A stretch of DNA of 39,048 bases, taken from contig NZ_JAAAXQ010000024.1 of assembly GCF_009916105.1 (NCBI RefSeq), positions 1 to 39,048 of the forward strand. Reading direction: 5' to 3'. Below the pieces are notes generated by a model. It was not told where the DNA came from. It was given only the letters and a program-made list of their open reading frames with translations, and searched no databases. This stretch comes from Streptomyces sp. GC420 (lineage in GTDB: Bacteria; Actinomycetota; Actinomycetes; Streptomycetales; Streptomycetaceae). The position numbers and the translations under genes are program-made. This document shows, piece after piece, positions 1 through 9,322 of the stretch; the stretch's first letter is position 1; each line of letters starts with the position of its first letter.

Positions 1-249
1 CCGCACCCCCATGCCCTCGCCGATCCCCCGCGTCAGCGTCGTCTTCCCCGCGCCCAGCTCACCGCTGAGCAGCACCAGGTCCCCGGGCCTCAGCAGCTTC
101 GCGAGCCCGCGGCCCAGCTCCCGCATCTGCTCGGCGGACGTGACGGAGAACCGGGCGAAGGCGTCCGGAGGGCCCGCCTGCGGGCCGGGACGGGCCGCGT
201 GCGCCGCGTCGGGGTCGGCCGCTTCCGTGTCAGGGCGTACTGCTTCCAT
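1..249 (-). CDS. tsaE: TsaE, t6A biosynthesis ATPase (partial, N-terminal part)
   Basis: This ATPase works with TsaB and TsaD to put threonylcarbamoyl on A37 of ANN-decoding tRNAs. The 83 codons present end in the P-loop GELGAGKTT (residues 63-71), which is the TsaE Walker A motif, followed by [11 protein letters not shown]. The C-terminal half lies beyond the window edge. The ATG was chosen because the frame opens there and a hydrophilic tail of about 30 residues precedes the conserved core. It lies 28 bases downstream of the alpha/beta hydrolase stop on the same strand, so the two are probably co-transcribed with alr. Family assignment is firm; the exact start is less so. Confidence 0.9.
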   Translation of the reverse strand, partial: MEAVRPDTEAADPDAAHAARPGPQAGPPDAFARFSVTSAEQMRELGRGLAKLLRPGDLVLLSGELGAGKTTLTRGIGEGMGVR

Positions 250-277
250 CAGTCTCCTAGCTGGGGGACCACCGGGT

Positions 278-1633
278 TCAGCCGGTGGGGGAATCGCTTC
301 CCTGGCCCGTGGCATTTTCCCCGCGTCCTGTAAGGGATCGGTTCGGGCTGGACCGCGACCCCCGGGTTGGAAGCCCCCCTCCCTGGGGTGGGGGAGCGGA
401 GTCACAGGCGTCAAGGCTAGTCGCCGCGGGGACCGCCCCGGCCCGCGTCAGCAGGTCCGCCAGCCGGTCGGTCACGGCGTCGGGATGCTCCAGCATCACC
501 AGATGCCCGGCGTCCGGCACGATGACCAGCTCGGCCCCCGGCAGCAGATCGGCGATCGCCTCGCTGTGCTCGCTCGGGGTCACCAGATCCTTGTCACCCG
601 CGAGGACGAGTACCGGAAGCCCGTCGAGGACCGCCAGTGCCTCCGTCTTGTCGTGTTCCTGGAACGCCGGGTAGAACTCGGCGACCACATCGATCGGGGT
701 CCCCTCGATCATCCGCTCGGCGAAGCGGGCCACGATGGGGTCGACGTCCCTGGACCCGAACGAGTACCGCTTGACCAGCCCCGCGAAGAGGTCCGCGGTC
801 GCCCGCCTGCCACGCTCCACCAGCTCCACCTGGCTGCCGAGCGCCCTGAGCACACCAGGCAGGACCCGCCGTACGGCGTTCACCCCGGCCACCGGCAGTC
901 CGTAGTTGACCTCACCGAGCCGCCCGGCGCTCGTCCCCACCAGAGCGACCCCGACCACCCGTTCGGCGATCAGCTCCGGGTAGTGGGCCGCCAGCGCCAT
1001 CACCGTCATGCCGCCCATGGAGTGCCCGACCAGCACCAGCGGACCCTCGGGCGCCGCCGCCCGTATGACGGCCATCAGGTCCCGGCCGAGCTGATCGATG
1101 GTCACCGGCACACCGCCGCGCGCCGACCGGCCGTGACTGCGCTGGTCCCAGTGCACGGTCCGCACCACGCCGCGCAGCGCGGCCCGCTGGAAGTGCCAGG
1201 AATCCTGGTTGAGGCAGTACCCGTGGCAGAAGACCACCGTCACCGGGGCGGGCGCCCTGCGCCCGAAGAGCCGCCGCTTGCGCGGAGCCGTGGCGCTGTC
1301 CGGGTCCAACTCGTCCATCTCGTAGTACAGCTCGGTGCCGTCGTCGGCGAGTGCCGTGCCCGGTGTGCCCCGCAGCGAGCCGAACGGGCCCGCGGCGTCC
1401 AGCGCGAGCCTCGCCCTGCGGCGCATGCCGCGGCCCACGGTCAGGCGCTCCAGCGCGACCCCGGCGGCGGCACCGGCCGCGATCACACCGATCGCGGCGC
1501 CGGCGATGCCCGCCTTCCGCCACCCCTCCGCGGCGCCGGACACGCTCGCCGCGGCGGCCGTGGTCGCCACGCCGGCGGCACCCGCCACCGCGCCGACGGC
1601 CGACACCGCGCTCTCCGCGCTGCTCTCGCTCAC
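278..1633 (-). CDS. alpha/beta fold hydrolase, membrane-anchored
   Basis: A 451-residue protein with an Ala/Gly-rich hydrophobic stretch near residues 41-62, probably a membrane anchor, followed by an alpha/beta hydrolase domain from about residue 95 to 400. The oxyanion strand reads [14 protein letters not shown], the nucleophile elbow is GHSMGG with Ser205, the acid is probably Asp347 or Asp349 (LAGDKD), and the base is His377 (DAGHLV). The GTG start lies 16 bases after the alr stop, so the two genes look co-transcribed; the reading frame stays open further upstream but that part overlaps alr. The last 45 or so residues are low-complexity Pro/Gly/Ser and look like a recently extended tail. 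The substrate is unknown; it could be a lipase, esterase or peptidase. Confidence 0.88.
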   Translation of the reverse strand: MSESSAESAVSAVGAVAGAAGVATTAAAASVSGAAEGWRKAGIAGAAIGVIAAGAAAGVALERLTVGRGMRRRARLALDAAGPFGSLRGTPGTALADDGTELYYEMDELDPDSATAPRKRRLFGRRAPAPVTVVFCHGYCLNQDSWHFQRAALRGVVRTVHWDQRSHGRSARGGVPVTIDQLGRDLMAVIRAAAPEGPLVLVGHSMGGMTVMALAAHYPELIAERVVGVALVGTSAGRLGEVNYGLPVAGVNAVRRVLPGVLRALGSQVELVERGRRATADLFAGLVKRYSFGSRDVDPIVARFAERMIEGTPIDVVAEFYPAFQEHDKTEALAVLDGLPVLVLAGDKDLVTPSEHSEAIADLLPGAELVIVPDAGHLVMLEHPDAVTDRLADLLTRAGAVPAATSLDACDSAPPPQGGGLPTRGSRSSPNRSLTGRGENATGQGSDSPTG

Positions 1634-1649
1634 CGTGCGGTCTCGCTTC

Positions 1650-2792
1650 CTACTCGTCCTCGCCCAGGTGGACGCGCGGAACACGGACTCCGATGCGCGT
1701 GACGATCTCGTACGCGATGGTGTCCGCGGCCCGCGCCCAGTCCTCCGCCGTCGGTTCGCCCCGGTCGCCCGGCCCGAACAGCACGGCTTCGTCCCCCGCA
1801 GCGAGACTGTCCCCGCCCAGGTCCACCACGAACTGGTCCATGGCCACCCGGCCGGCGACGGTACGCCACCTGCCGCCGACCAGGACCGGTCCGCGCCCCG
1901 ACGCGTGCCGGGGAACACCGTCTGCATACCCCACCGGCACGAGCCCCAGAGTGGTCTGCCCCTCGGTGACGTAGTGATGTCCGTAACTGACACCGTGTCC
2001 GCCCGGCACCCGCTTCACCAGGGCGAGGCGTGCCTTCAGCGTCATGACCGGCCGCAGGCCGAAGTCCTCCGGCGTACCGAGTTCCGGGCTGGGCGAGATC
2101 CCGTACATGGCGATGCCCGTGCGCACCATGTCGAAGTGCGACTCCGGGACGGTCAGGGCCGCCGGTGAGTTCGCGTGGTGGCGCACCTCCGGGTCCAGGC
2201 CCTCCTTCTCCGCGTACGCCAGCATGTCCCGGAAGACGGACAACTGAGCCTGGATCGAGGGGTGTCCGGGCTCGTCCGCGCACGCGAAGTGGCCCCAGAC
2301 GCCGGTGACCCGCAGGGCGCCCTCCGCCTCTGCCTTCCGCGCGGCCCGCACCAGTTCGATCCAGTCCGCGGGCTGGCAGCCGTTGCGACCGAGTCCGGTG
2401 TCGCCCTTGAGGTGCACGCGTGCCGGGCGGCCGGCGTCCCGCGCGGCCGAGACAACCTCTTCCAGGGCCCACTGGGCGCTGACCGACACGTCGATGTCCG
2501 CATCGAGGGCCTCGCGCCAGGGGGCGCCGGGTGTCCACAGCCAGCACATCAGGCGCCCGTCGAAGCCTGCCGCGCGCAGCGCGAGAGCCTCACCCGGGGT
2601 GGCCGTGCCGAGCCAGGTCGCGCCGGCCCGCAGGGCCGCCCGTGCGCACGGCACCGCACCGTGCCCGTAGGCGTCGGACTTCACCACGGCCATCACCTCG
2701 GCCCGCGGTGCCCGCGCCCGCACCGCGCGGACATTGGCCCGCAGTGCGGCCAGATCGATCTCCGCGCGGGCTCTGAAGGGTGTCTCACTCAT
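1650..2792 (-). CDS. alr: alanine racemase
   Basis: Pyridoxal-phosphate enzyme interconverting L- and D-alanine for peptidoglycan. The 380-residue length fits the family. Lys38 in AVVKSDAYGHG is the PLP-binding lysine and Tyr270 in HGVSYGHHY is the second catalytic base. The N-terminal TIM barrel covers roughly residues 8-240 and a beta domain the rest, with PVGYADG and AMDQ typical of the C-terminal part. The ATG chosen gives the conserved N-terminus FRARAEIDLAALRAN; the frame is open for another 131 codons upstream, but that stretch shows no family similarity. It is followed closely by the hydrolase and tsaE. Confidence 0.97.
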   Translation of the reverse strand: MSETPFRARAEIDLAALRANVRAVRARAPRAEVMAVVKSDAYGHGAVPCARAALRAGATWLGTATPGEALALRAAGFDGRLMCWLWTPGAPWREALDADIDVSVSAQWALEEVVSAARDAGRPARVHLKGDTGLGRNGCQPADWIELVRAARKAEAEGALRVTGVWGHFACADEPGHPSIQAQLSVFRDMLAYAEKEGLDPEVRHHANSPAALTVPESHFDMVRTGIAMYGISPSPELGTPEDFGLRPVMTLKARLALVKRVPGGHGVSYGHHYVTEGQTTLGLVPVGYADGVPRHASGRGPVLVGGRWRTVAGRVAMDQFVVDLGGDSLAAGDEAVLFGPGDRGEPTAEDWARAADTIAYEIVTRIGVRVPRVHLGEDE

Positions 2793-3135
2793 CGGGCCCA
2801 GTGTCGCAGAGGGGCCCCGGCCCACCGGGCCCGCGCCCACGGTGACCTCGGTCTCCCTCAACGGCCCCGCCCGGTCGCCCCCGGCGGGGGCCGGACCCGT
2901 GCGCCCAGCACCCCGTCCGCGCCGGCCGCTCCCCGTGAAGCCCCGCCCGCGCCCGGCCGACGGCCGGCGCCGGGTCACGCCAGGAATCCGGACCCCGCCG
3001 CCCCCGACGGACACCAGCCGCCGCGGCGTGCACCCGCGGCGGCCGGTTGGGGCGGGCGGGAGCCGGCCCCGATCCGAGGGCCGGTGCGGCGGGACGCCCG
3101 CTCGATCGGGGGCCGGGCGGAGGGACCGGACCGGG
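2793..3135. other. 343-base intergenic region between nnr and alr
   Basis: No gene is supported here. It is very GC-rich with several potential stems, including an imperfect pair GCCGGCCCCGATC / GATCGGGGGCCGG near 3062-3115 just after the nnr stop, which could act as a terminator. An alr promoter is expected in this stretch but no convincing -35/-10 pair is visible. Confidence 0.5.
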
Positions 3136-4587
3136 TCACCCGCCCAGCACGTCCCGCCACGCCTCACCCAGCGCCGCAGCGACATCGTGCGCCGCCAACG
3201 GGACCCCCTCGCGCGCCACGAACCTGCGGGCCGCCAGGCCGTGCAGATACGCCGCGACGGACCCCGCGTCGCGGGCGCCGAGGCCCGCCGCGAGGAGCGA
3301 ACCGGCGAGACCGGACAGCACGTCGCCGCTGCCCGCGGTGGCCAGCCAGGGCGTGCCGGTCGGGTTCACCCGGACCGGGACCTCCGGGTCGGCGGAGGCC
3401 ACCAGCGTCGTGGACCCCTTCAACAGGACCGTCGCGCCGTACTCCTCCGCCAGCCGCCGCACCGCGTCCAGCCGCCCCGCCTCGACGTCCTCCCGCTCGA
3501 CGCCGAGCAGCGCCGCCGCCTCCCCGGCGTGCGGGGTGAGCAGCGTGGGGGCCCGCCGGGCCCGGACCCGCTCGCGGTCGAGCAGCCGCAGCCCGTCCGC
3601 GTCGACCAGCACCGGCACCTCGCTCTCCAGCACGTCGTCGAGTGCCTGCCGTACCTCCTGGCCGTCACCGATGCCGGGTCCGACCGCCCAGGACTGCACC
3701 CGGCCGGCCTTCGAGGGCGGCCCGGCGTGCACCAGCGTCTCCGGGAACCCGGCGATCACCGCGTCCCTGCCGGGCCCGACGTACCGCACGGCGCCGGCGC
3801 CGCCCCGCAGCGCGCCCGCGACCGCCAGCACGGCCGCGCCCGGGTAGCGGGCGGACCCGGCGACGATGCCGACGACACCGCGCCGGTACTTGTCGCTCTC
3901 GGCGCCGGGGCGCGGCAGCAGCGCGGCCACGTCGGCGTGCTGGAGCGCCTCAAGGTCCGGCGTCGCGGGCAGGTACGCGCCGAGGCCGATGTCCACCAGG
4001 CGCACCGCCCCCGCCGACCCGGCCGCCGGGTCGACCAGCAACCCCGGTTTGTACGTACCGAAGGTGACCGTGACGTCGGCCCGCACGGCCTCACCGAGGA
4101 CGGCCCCGGAGTCGGCCTCCACGCCGCTCGGCAGGTCCACCGCGACGACGACGGCGCGCGCGTCCCTGGCGGCGCGGGCCCAGGGCACCGCCGCCTCGCG
4201 CAGCCCGCCCTTGCCGCCGATGCCGGTGATGCCGTCCATCACCAGGTCGGCGGCGGCGATGTCCCTCCCGGGGTCGGCCGACACCCGTCCGCCGGCGGCC
4301 CGGAGCGCCGCGAGGCCCCCGGCGTGAACCCGCTCCGGCGAGAGGAGCACCGCGCGCACCCCGGCGCCGCGCCCGGCCAGCCGGGCCCCGGCGTAGAGCG
4401 TGTCGCCGCCGTTGTCGCCGCTCCCGACGAGCAGCACCACCCGCGAGCCGTACACCCGGCCCAGCAGTCCGGCGCAGGCCGCCGCGAGCCCGGCGGCCGC
4501 TCTCCGCATCAGCGCACCCTCGGGCAGCCTCGCCATCAGGGCCCGCTCGGCGGCCCTCACCTTCTCCACGCCATATGCAACACGCAT
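3136..4587 (-). CDS. nnr: bifunctional NAD(P)H-hydrate epimerase / ADP-dependent NAD(P)H-hydrate dehydratase
   Basis: Repairs damaged NADHX and NADPHX. The 483-residue protein has an N-terminal YjeF-type epimerase domain (about 1-215) with the signature GSGDNGGD at 55-62, and a C-terminal ribokinase-like dehydratase domain (about 220-480) with LLTPHAGE and AGSGDVLSG, the latter being the ATP/ADP-site anion hole. ATG at 4587 gives MRVAYGVEKVRAAE, the usual start of this family; a start 12 codons upstream is possible but unlike homologues. It sits between acpS and alr on the same strand with moderate spacers. Fusion of the two activities in one chain is normal for bacteria. Confidence 0.95.
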   Translation of the reverse strand: MRVAYGVEKVRAAERALMARLPEGALMRRAAAGLAAACAGLLGRVYGSRVVLLVGSGDNGGDTLYAGARLAGRGAGVRAVLLSPERVHAGGLAALRAAGGRVSADPGRDIAAADLVMDGITGIGGKGGLREAAVPWARAARDARAVVVAVDLPSGVEADSGAVLGEAVRADVTVTFGTYKPGLLVDPAAGSAGAVRLVDIGLGAYLPATPDLEALQHADVAALLPRPGAESDKYRRGVVGIVAGSARYPGAAVLAVAGALRGGAGAVRYVGPGRDAVIAGFPETLVHAGPPSKAGRVQSWAVGPGIGDGQEVRQALDDVLESEVPVLVDADGLRLLDRERVRARRAPTLLTPHAGEAAALLGVEREDVEAGRLDAVRRLAEEYGATVLLKGSTTLVASADPEVPVRVNPTGTPWLATAGSGDVLSGLAGSLLAAGLGARDAGSVAAYLHGLAARRFVAREGVPLAAHDVAAALGEAWRDVLGG

Positions 4588-4707
4588 GCCCCCGAGTCTT
4601 CCGCACAACCGCGGCCACCACACGGGTTCAGCGGCCGGACCGCGAGCGGGCCGACCGCGGACGGCCCGACCTCGGACGGGTCCTGGCGCGGCGCGGGCGC
4701 GTGGCGC

Positions 4708-4755
4708 GCATGGCGTGGCTCATGGCGCACGACGCATGGCGTGGCCCATGGCGCA
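4708..4755. repeat. two-copy tandem repeat, 26-base period
   Basis: GCATGGCGTGGCTCATGGCG at 4708 recurs at 4734 with one mismatch (T to C); the shared unit is 22 bases at 4708-4729 and 4734-4755. Each unit also carries two ATGGCG words. It lies between acpS (stop at 4777) and nnr (start at 4587) and has no coding role that I can see. Confidence 0.8.
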
Positions 4756-4776
4756 GGGCGCGTGCCGGCGACGCGC

Positions 4777-5145
4777 TCAGCCCTCCGCGACGACCACCGC
4801 CGAGGCGACGCCCGCGTCATGGCTGAGCGACACATGCCAGGACCGCACGCCCAGTTGCTCGGCGCGGGCGGCCACGGTGCCGGTCACCCGCAGCCGCGGC
4901 TGCCCGCTGTCCTCGACGTACACCTCGGCGTCCGTCCAGTGCAGCCCCGCGGGCGCGCCCAGCGCCTTGGCGAGGGCTTCCTTGGCGGCGAACCGGGCCG
5001 CCAGCGAGGCCACTCCGCGCCGCTCGCCGTTCTTCAGGAACAACTCGCTCTCGTTGAACAGGCGCTCCGCCAGTGTCGGCGTGCGCTCCAGGGCCGCCTC
5101 GAAGCGGTCGATCTCGGCGACGTCGATCCCCACCCCAATGATCAC
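4777..5145 (-). CDS. acpS: holo-[acyl-carrier-protein] synthase
   Basis: Transfers 4'-phosphopantetheine from CoA to the serine of apo-ACP. At 122 residues it has the standard length. The magnesium-binding signature [12 protein letters not shown] contains Asp8, and [13 protein letters not shown] contains Glu56; the C-terminal SLSHD follows near residue 108. The ATG lies only four bases past the glmS stop, so the two genes are tightly linked in one transcript. Together with coaA, encoded divergently about 1.9 kb away, it connects CoA supply to lipid and polyketide carrier proteins. Confidence 0.97.
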   Translation of the reverse strand: MIIGVGIDVAEIDRFEAALERTPTLAERLFNESELFLKNGERRGVASLAARFAAKEALAKALGAPAGLHWTDAEVYVEDSGQPRLRVTGTVAARAEQLGVRSWHVSLSHDAGVASAVVVAEG

Positions 5146-5149
5146 CGTG

Positions 5150-6997
5150 TCACTCCACCGTCACGGACTTGGCGAGGTTCCTCGGCTGGTCGACCTCGTT
5201 GCCGCGGGCGGTGGCCAGTTCGCAGGCGAAGACCTGCAGCGGCACCGTCGAGACCAGGGGCTGGAGCAGCGTCGGGGTGGCCGGGATGCGGATCAGGTGG
5301 TCGGCGTAGGGCACGACGGCCTCGTCGCCCTCCTCCGCGATGACGATGGTCCTGGCGCCCCGGGCCCGGATCTCCTGGATATTGGAGACGATCTTGTCGT
5401 GCAGCACCGACCGTCCGCGCGGCGACGGCGCGATCACCACCACCGGCAGGTCCTCCTCGATCAGCGCGATCGGCCCGTGCTTCAGTTCGCCCGCCGCGAA
5501 GCCCTCGGCGTGCATGTAGGCCAGTTCCTTCAGCTTGAGCGCGCCCTCAAGCGCCACCGGGTAGCCCACGTGCCGCCCCAGGAACAGCACCGTGTCCTTG
5601 CCGGCCAGCGAGCGGGCCAGTTCGCGCACCGGCTCCATGGTCTCCAGGACCCGGTCCACCTCGCCGCCGATGTGCGCGAGTTCCCGGACCACCGCCCCGA
5701 TCTCGTCGCCCCACTTCGTGCCGCGCACCTGGCCCAGGTACAGCGCCACCAGGTAGCAGGCGACGAGCTGGGTCAGGAACGCCTTCGTCGAGGCGACGGC
5801 GACCTCCGGCCCGGCGTGCGTGTACAGCACGGCGTCGCACTCGCGCGGGATCGTCGACCCGTTGGTGTTGCAGATCGCCAGCACCTTGGCGCCCTGCTCC
5901 CGCGCGTGGCGCACCGCCATCAGCGTGTCCATGGTCTCGCCGGACTGCGAGATCGCGATCACCAGGGTGCGCTGGTCCAGGATCGGGTCGCGGTAACGGA
6001 ACTCGCTGGCCAGCTCCACCTCGCACGGGATGCGCGTCCAGTGCTCGATGGCGTACTTCGCGATCAGCCCGGAGTGGAAGGCGGTGCCGCAGGCCACGAT
6101 GACGACCTTGGTGACCTCGCGCAGCATCGAGTCCGGGATGCGGACCTCGTCCAGGGTCAGTGAGCCCGACGCGTCGATGCGGCCCAGGAGGGTGTCGGCG
6201 ACCGCCTTGGGCTGCTCGGCGATCTCCTTGAGCATGAAGTAGTCGTAGCCCCCCTTCTCGGCAGCGGAGGCGTCCCAGTCCACGTAGTACGACCGGACCT
6301 CGGCGGGCGCGCCCTCGAAGTCGGTCACGGTCACCGAGTCCCGGCGCAGTTCGACGACCTGGTCCTGGCCCAGCTCGATCGCCGACCGGGTGTGGGCGAT
6401 GAACGCGGCCACGTCCGAGGCGAGAAAGGCCTCACCCTCGCCGACGCCCACCACGAGCGGCGAGTTGCGGCGCGCCCCGACCACCACGTCCGGCTCGTCG
6501 GCGTGCACCGCGACCAGAGTGAACGCCCCGTCGAGCTGCCGGCACACCTGCCGCATGGCCTCGGCCAGGTCCGCGGTCGAGGAGTAGGACTCGGCCAGCA
6601 GGTGCGCCACCACCTCGGTGTCCGTGTCGGAGGCCAGCTCGTGGCCCCGTTCCGCCAGATCCGCGCGCAGCACCGCGAAGTTCTCGATGATCCCGTTGTG
6701 CACGACGGCGACCCGGCCCGCGTTGTCCAGGTGCGGATGGGCGTTGGCGTCGTTCGGCGCGCCGTGCGTGGCCCAGCGGGTGTGCCCGACACCGGCGGAG
6801 CCCGTCGGCAGCGGCAGTTCCTGCAGTGCCTTCTCCAGGTTGGCGAGCTTGCCGGCCTTCTTCGCCGTGGCGAGCCCGCCGTCCGCCAGCACGGCGACGC
6901 CCGCGGAGTCGTACCCCCGGTACTCCAGCCGCTTCAGACCCGCGACGACCACATCAAGCGCCGACTGCCCGCCGACGTATCCCACGATTCCGCACAT
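5150..6997 (-). CDS. glmS: glutamine--fructose-6-phosphate aminotransferase (isomerizing)
   Basis: Makes glucosamine-6-phosphate from fructose-6-phosphate and glutamine, the first step to UDP-GlcNAc. The 615-residue chain begins MCGIVGYVG, where Cys2 is the amidotransferase nucleophile after methionine removal. The N-terminal glutaminase domain runs to about residue 230 and two SIS sugar-isomerase domains follow (around 290-420 and 460-595). It ends NLAKSVTVE, the conserved catalytic tail. glmM, the next enzyme of the pathway, lies about 2.3 kb away on the same strand. No glmS ribozyme is expected in actinobacteria and none is seen in the 58 bases separating it from the divergent coaA. Confidence 0.98.
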   Translation of the reverse strand: MCGIVGYVGGQSALDVVVAGLKRLEYRGYDSAGVAVLADGGLATAKKAGKLANLEKALQELPLPTGSAGVGHTRWATHGAPNDANAHPHLDNAGRVAVVHNGIIENFAVLRADLAERGHELASDTDTEVVAHLLAESYSSTADLAEAMRQVCRQLDGAFTLVAVHADEPDVVVGARRNSPLVVGVGEGEAFLASDVAAFIAHTRSAIELGQDQVVELRRDSVTVTDFEGAPAEVRSYYVDWDASAAEKGGYDYFMLKEIAEQPKAVADTLLGRIDASGSLTLDEVRIPDSMLREVTKVVIVACGTAFHSGLIAKYAIEHWTRIPCEVELASEFRYRDPILDQRTLVIAISQSGETMDTLMAVRHAREQGAKVLAICNTNGSTIPRECDAVLYTHAGPEVAVASTKAFLTQLVACYLVALYLGQVRGTKWGDEIGAVVRELAHIGGEVDRVLETMEPVRELARSLAGKDTVLFLGRHVGYPVALEGALKLKELAYMHAEGFAAGELKHGPIALIEEDLPVVVIAPSPRGRSVLHDKIVSNIQEIRARGARTIVIAEEGDEAVVPYADHLIRIPATPTLLQPLVSTVPLQVFACELATARGNEVDQPRNLAKSVTVE

Positions 6998-7055
6998 GCC
7001 CGCAGCCTACGAGGTGACGGAGCCCACCCCCCGCAATGGGCCGGGAACACCGACA

Positions 7056-8126
7056 ATGGCAGGTGTGATCACTTCGCCGCCACGAAGCAGCGCACACGGG
7101 AGCCCGCACGGGAACGCGCAAGAGAACGCGTCCGGCAGCGGACAGCGCGGCCCGCGCGCCGGCGCCTCCCGCCGGCCCGAGGCCACCCCGTACGTCGACC
7201 TCTCCCGCACGGAGTGGAGCGCGCTGCGCGACAAGACGCCGCTGCCGCTGACCGCCGAGGAGGTGGAGCGGCTGCGCGGCCTGGGCGACGTGATCGACCT
7301 CGACGAGGTGCGCGACGTGTATCTCCCGCTGTCCCGGCTGCTCAACCTCTATGTGGCGGCGACCGGACAGCTCCGCGGCGCGCTGAACACCTTCCTCGGC
7401 GAGACCGGCGAGAAGGGCGCCCAGAGCGGCACCCCGTTCGTCATAGGGGTCGCGGGCAGTGTGGCGGTCGGCAAGTCCACGGTGGCCCGGCTCCTCCAGG
7501 CGCTGCTGGCCCGCTGGCCAGAGCACCCGCGCGTGGAGCTGGTGACCACGGACGGGTTCCTGCTGCCGATGAAGGAGCTGCGGGCGCGCGGGCTGACCTC
7601 CCGCAAGGGATTCCCCGAGTCGTACGACAGAAGGGCGCTGACCCGTTTCGTCGCGGACATCAAGGCCGGCAAGGACGAGGTCACGGCCCCCGTCTACTCC
7701 CACCTCATCTACGACATCGTCCCGGACGAGAAGCTCGTCGTACGCCGCCCGGACATCCTGATCGTCGAGGGCCTGAACGTCCTCCAGCCGGCCCTGCCCG
7801 GCAAGGACGGCCGCACCCGGGTCGGTCTCGCCGACTACTTCGACTTCAGCGTGTACGTCGACGCCCGCCCCGAGGACATCGAGCACTGGTACCTCAACCG
7901 TTTCCGCAAGCTGCGCGAGACCGCCTTCCAGAACCCGGCCTCCTTCTTCCGCAAGTACACCCAGGTCTCAGAGGAGGAGGCGCTGGACTACGCGCGGATG
8001 ATGTGGCGGACCATCAACAAGCCGAACCTGCTGGAGAACGTGGCACCGACCCGGGGCCGGGCGGCGCTCGTCGTCCGCAAGGGCCCCGACCACAAGGTGC
8101 AGCGGCTGAGCCTGCGCAAGCTGTGA
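7056..8126 (+). CDS. coaA: type I pantothenate kinase
   Basis: Phosphorylates pantothenate in the first committed step of CoA synthesis. The P-loop [12 protein letters not shown] lies at residues 131-142, followed by [17 protein letters not shown] and FDFSVYVDA, all hallmarks of the CoaA family in the P-loop kinase fold. The first 45 residues are a low-complexity Ser/Pro/Gly tail that other bacteria lack. ATG at 7056 and GTG at 7065 are both possible starts; neither has a good ribosome binding site, so the start is uncertain. It is divergent from glmS and is followed after 16 bases by a DUF389 gene. Confidence 0.95.
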   Translation: MAGVITSPPRSSAHGSPHGNAQENASGSGQRGPRAGASRRPEATPYVDLSRTEWSALRDKTPLPLTAEEVERLRGLGDVIDLDEVRDVYLPLSRLLNLYVAATGQLRGALNTFLGETGEKGAQSGTPFVIGVAGSVAVGKSTVARLLQALLARWPEHPRVELVTTDGFLLPMKELRARGLTSRKGFPESYDRRALTRFVADIKAGKDEVTAPVYSHLIYDIVPDEKLVVRRPDILIVEGLNVLQPALPGKDGRTRVGLADYFDFSVYVDARPEDIEHWYLNRFRKLRETAFQNPASFFRKYTQVSEEEALDYARMMWRTINKPNLLENVAPTRGRAALVVRKGPDHKVQRLSLRKL

Positions 8127-8142
8127 CGGCTACTCTCCCGGC

Positions 8143-9117
8143 ATGCTGCATCTGAGACTCATCACGCCCTCCGACCGCACCGCCGAGGTCGTGCGGCTCA
8201 TCGAGGCGACGGTCGGCACGGCGCACGTCGCCGTGTTCGAGGGCGCGGCACGCAACCCCCGCGGGGACGTGGTGATGTGCGACGTGGCCCGCGAGGCCGG
8301 GGACGAACTCCTGTCGGGTCTCACGGCGATGGGGATAGACGAGAGCGGTTCGATCGCGGCCGAGCACATCGACCTCTCGCTGTCCAAGCGTGCCGAGCAG
8401 GCGGAGAAGGATGCGCCTGGCGAGGGCGCCGACGCCGTGCTGTGGGAGCACCTCGCCGAGTCGACCCACGAGGAGTCGACGCTCTCCGTCACCTACCTGG
8501 CGTTCCTGACGCTCGCCACGATGATCGCCGCCTGCGGTGTGGTGCTGGACTCCGCGATCCTGATCGTGGGCGCCATGGCGGTCGGCCCCGAGTTCGGGCC
8601 GCTGGCCGGCATCTGCACGGCGACGGTGCAGCGCGCCCCGCGGCTGGCCTGGCGCTCGGCGGTGGCGCTGATCGTCGGTTTCGCCGTCGCCATGCTCGTG
8701 ACCGCCGGTTTCAGCTTCGTGATGGACGCGGCGGGCCAGTTCTCGTTCTCGATGCTGGAGGACGGGCGCCCGCAGACCGACTTCATCTGGAACCCGGACC
8801 CGTTCTCGTTCATCGTGGCGCTGCTCGCGGGCGCGGCCGGCACGCTGTCGCTGACCTCGTCGAAGTCTGGCGCCCTGGTGGGTGTCGCGATCTCCGTGAC
8901 CACGGTCCCCGCAGCCGCCAACGCCGCGGTCGCCCTGAGCTACAGCGAGTACAAGCAGGCGTGGGGTTCCACGGAGCAGCTGCTGCTCAACCTGGTCGGC
9001 ATCATCGTGGCGGGTGTGGCCACGCTGCTCGCCCAGAAGGTGTTCTGGGCGAGTCAGCGCAGGCGCCTCGCGTCGCGGCGCGCGCCGCGGCAGGCACCGC
9101 CGGCGGCGGCGTCCTAG
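8143..9117 (+). CDS. DUF389 family membrane protein
   Basis: A 324-residue protein with a soluble N-terminal region (about 1-105) rich in acidic residues and a membrane region with five or six hydrophobic helices. The segment LSVTYLAFLTLATMIAACGVVLDSAILIVGAMAVGPEFGPLAG, described here only by its GAMAVGPEFGPL motif, is the DUF389 signature; TSSKSGALVGVAISVTTVPA follows in the later helices. The function of the family is not established. It follows coaA by 16 bases on the same strand, so it is probably co-transcribed. It converges on glmM and its stop codon touches the compact repeat element. Confidence 0.85.
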   Translation: MLHLRLITPSDRTAEVVRLIEATVGTAHVAVFEGAARNPRGDVVMCDVAREAGDELLSGLTAMGIDESGSIAAEHIDLSLSKRAEQAEKDAPGEGADAVLWEHLAESTHEESTLSVTYLAFLTLATMIAACGVVLDSAILIVGAMAVGPEFGPLAGICTATVQRAPRLAWRSAVALIVGFAVAMLVTAGFSFVMDAAGQFSFSMLEDGRPQTDFIWNPDPFSFIVALLAGAAGTLSLTSSKSGALVGVAISVTTVPAAANAAVALSYSEYKQAWGSTEQLLLNLVGIIVAGVATLLAQKVFWASQRRRLASRRAPRQAPPAAAS

Positions 9118-9322
9118 GGCGTGTTTCGAACGCAGCGTCGTCCGCCCGCAGGGCGGGGCTGGGGGCGTCCGGTGCGTGCGATCGCAAGGCGGAGGGTGGA
9201 GAGCGCAGCGGGCTGCGCCGACGACCGACAACGCCGCGTGGGGGTGCCTCCCGCGCCCGGAGGGCTGCGGGGGAGTGCCGTAGCCGGCGTCGTGCGCCCG
9301 CCGGGGATTACGGGACAGCCCT
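9116..9322. repeat. compact structured repeat element filling a convergent intergenic gap
   Basis: Begins AGGGC (9116-9120) and ends with the inverse GCCCT (9318-9322), so the 207-base unit has short inverted ends. One end overlaps the last two bases of the DUF389 stop and the other abuts the glmM stop. Internal stems are CCGCCC-gca-GGGCGG (9142-9156), GCGCAGC-gg-GCTGCGC (9203-9218) and an arm pair at 9248-9275. From memory, sequences starting GGGCGTGTTTCGAA and containing GCGATCGCAAGGCGGAGGGT recur between genes in other Streptomyces genomes, which suggests a non-coding mobile or REP-like family. It may also terminate transcription from both sides. Confidence 0.6.

Noticed and set aside
11..1702. 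563-codon open frame on the plus strand opposite tsaE, hydrolase and alr
   Set aside because: It is the antisense shadow of strongly conserved genes, with Arg/Pro/His-rich composition and no family features.
2734..6163. Long plus-strand open frames opposite nnr, acpS and glmS
   Set aside because: High GC keeps antisense frames open; the minus-strand genes carry full catalytic motifs, the plus-strand frames none.
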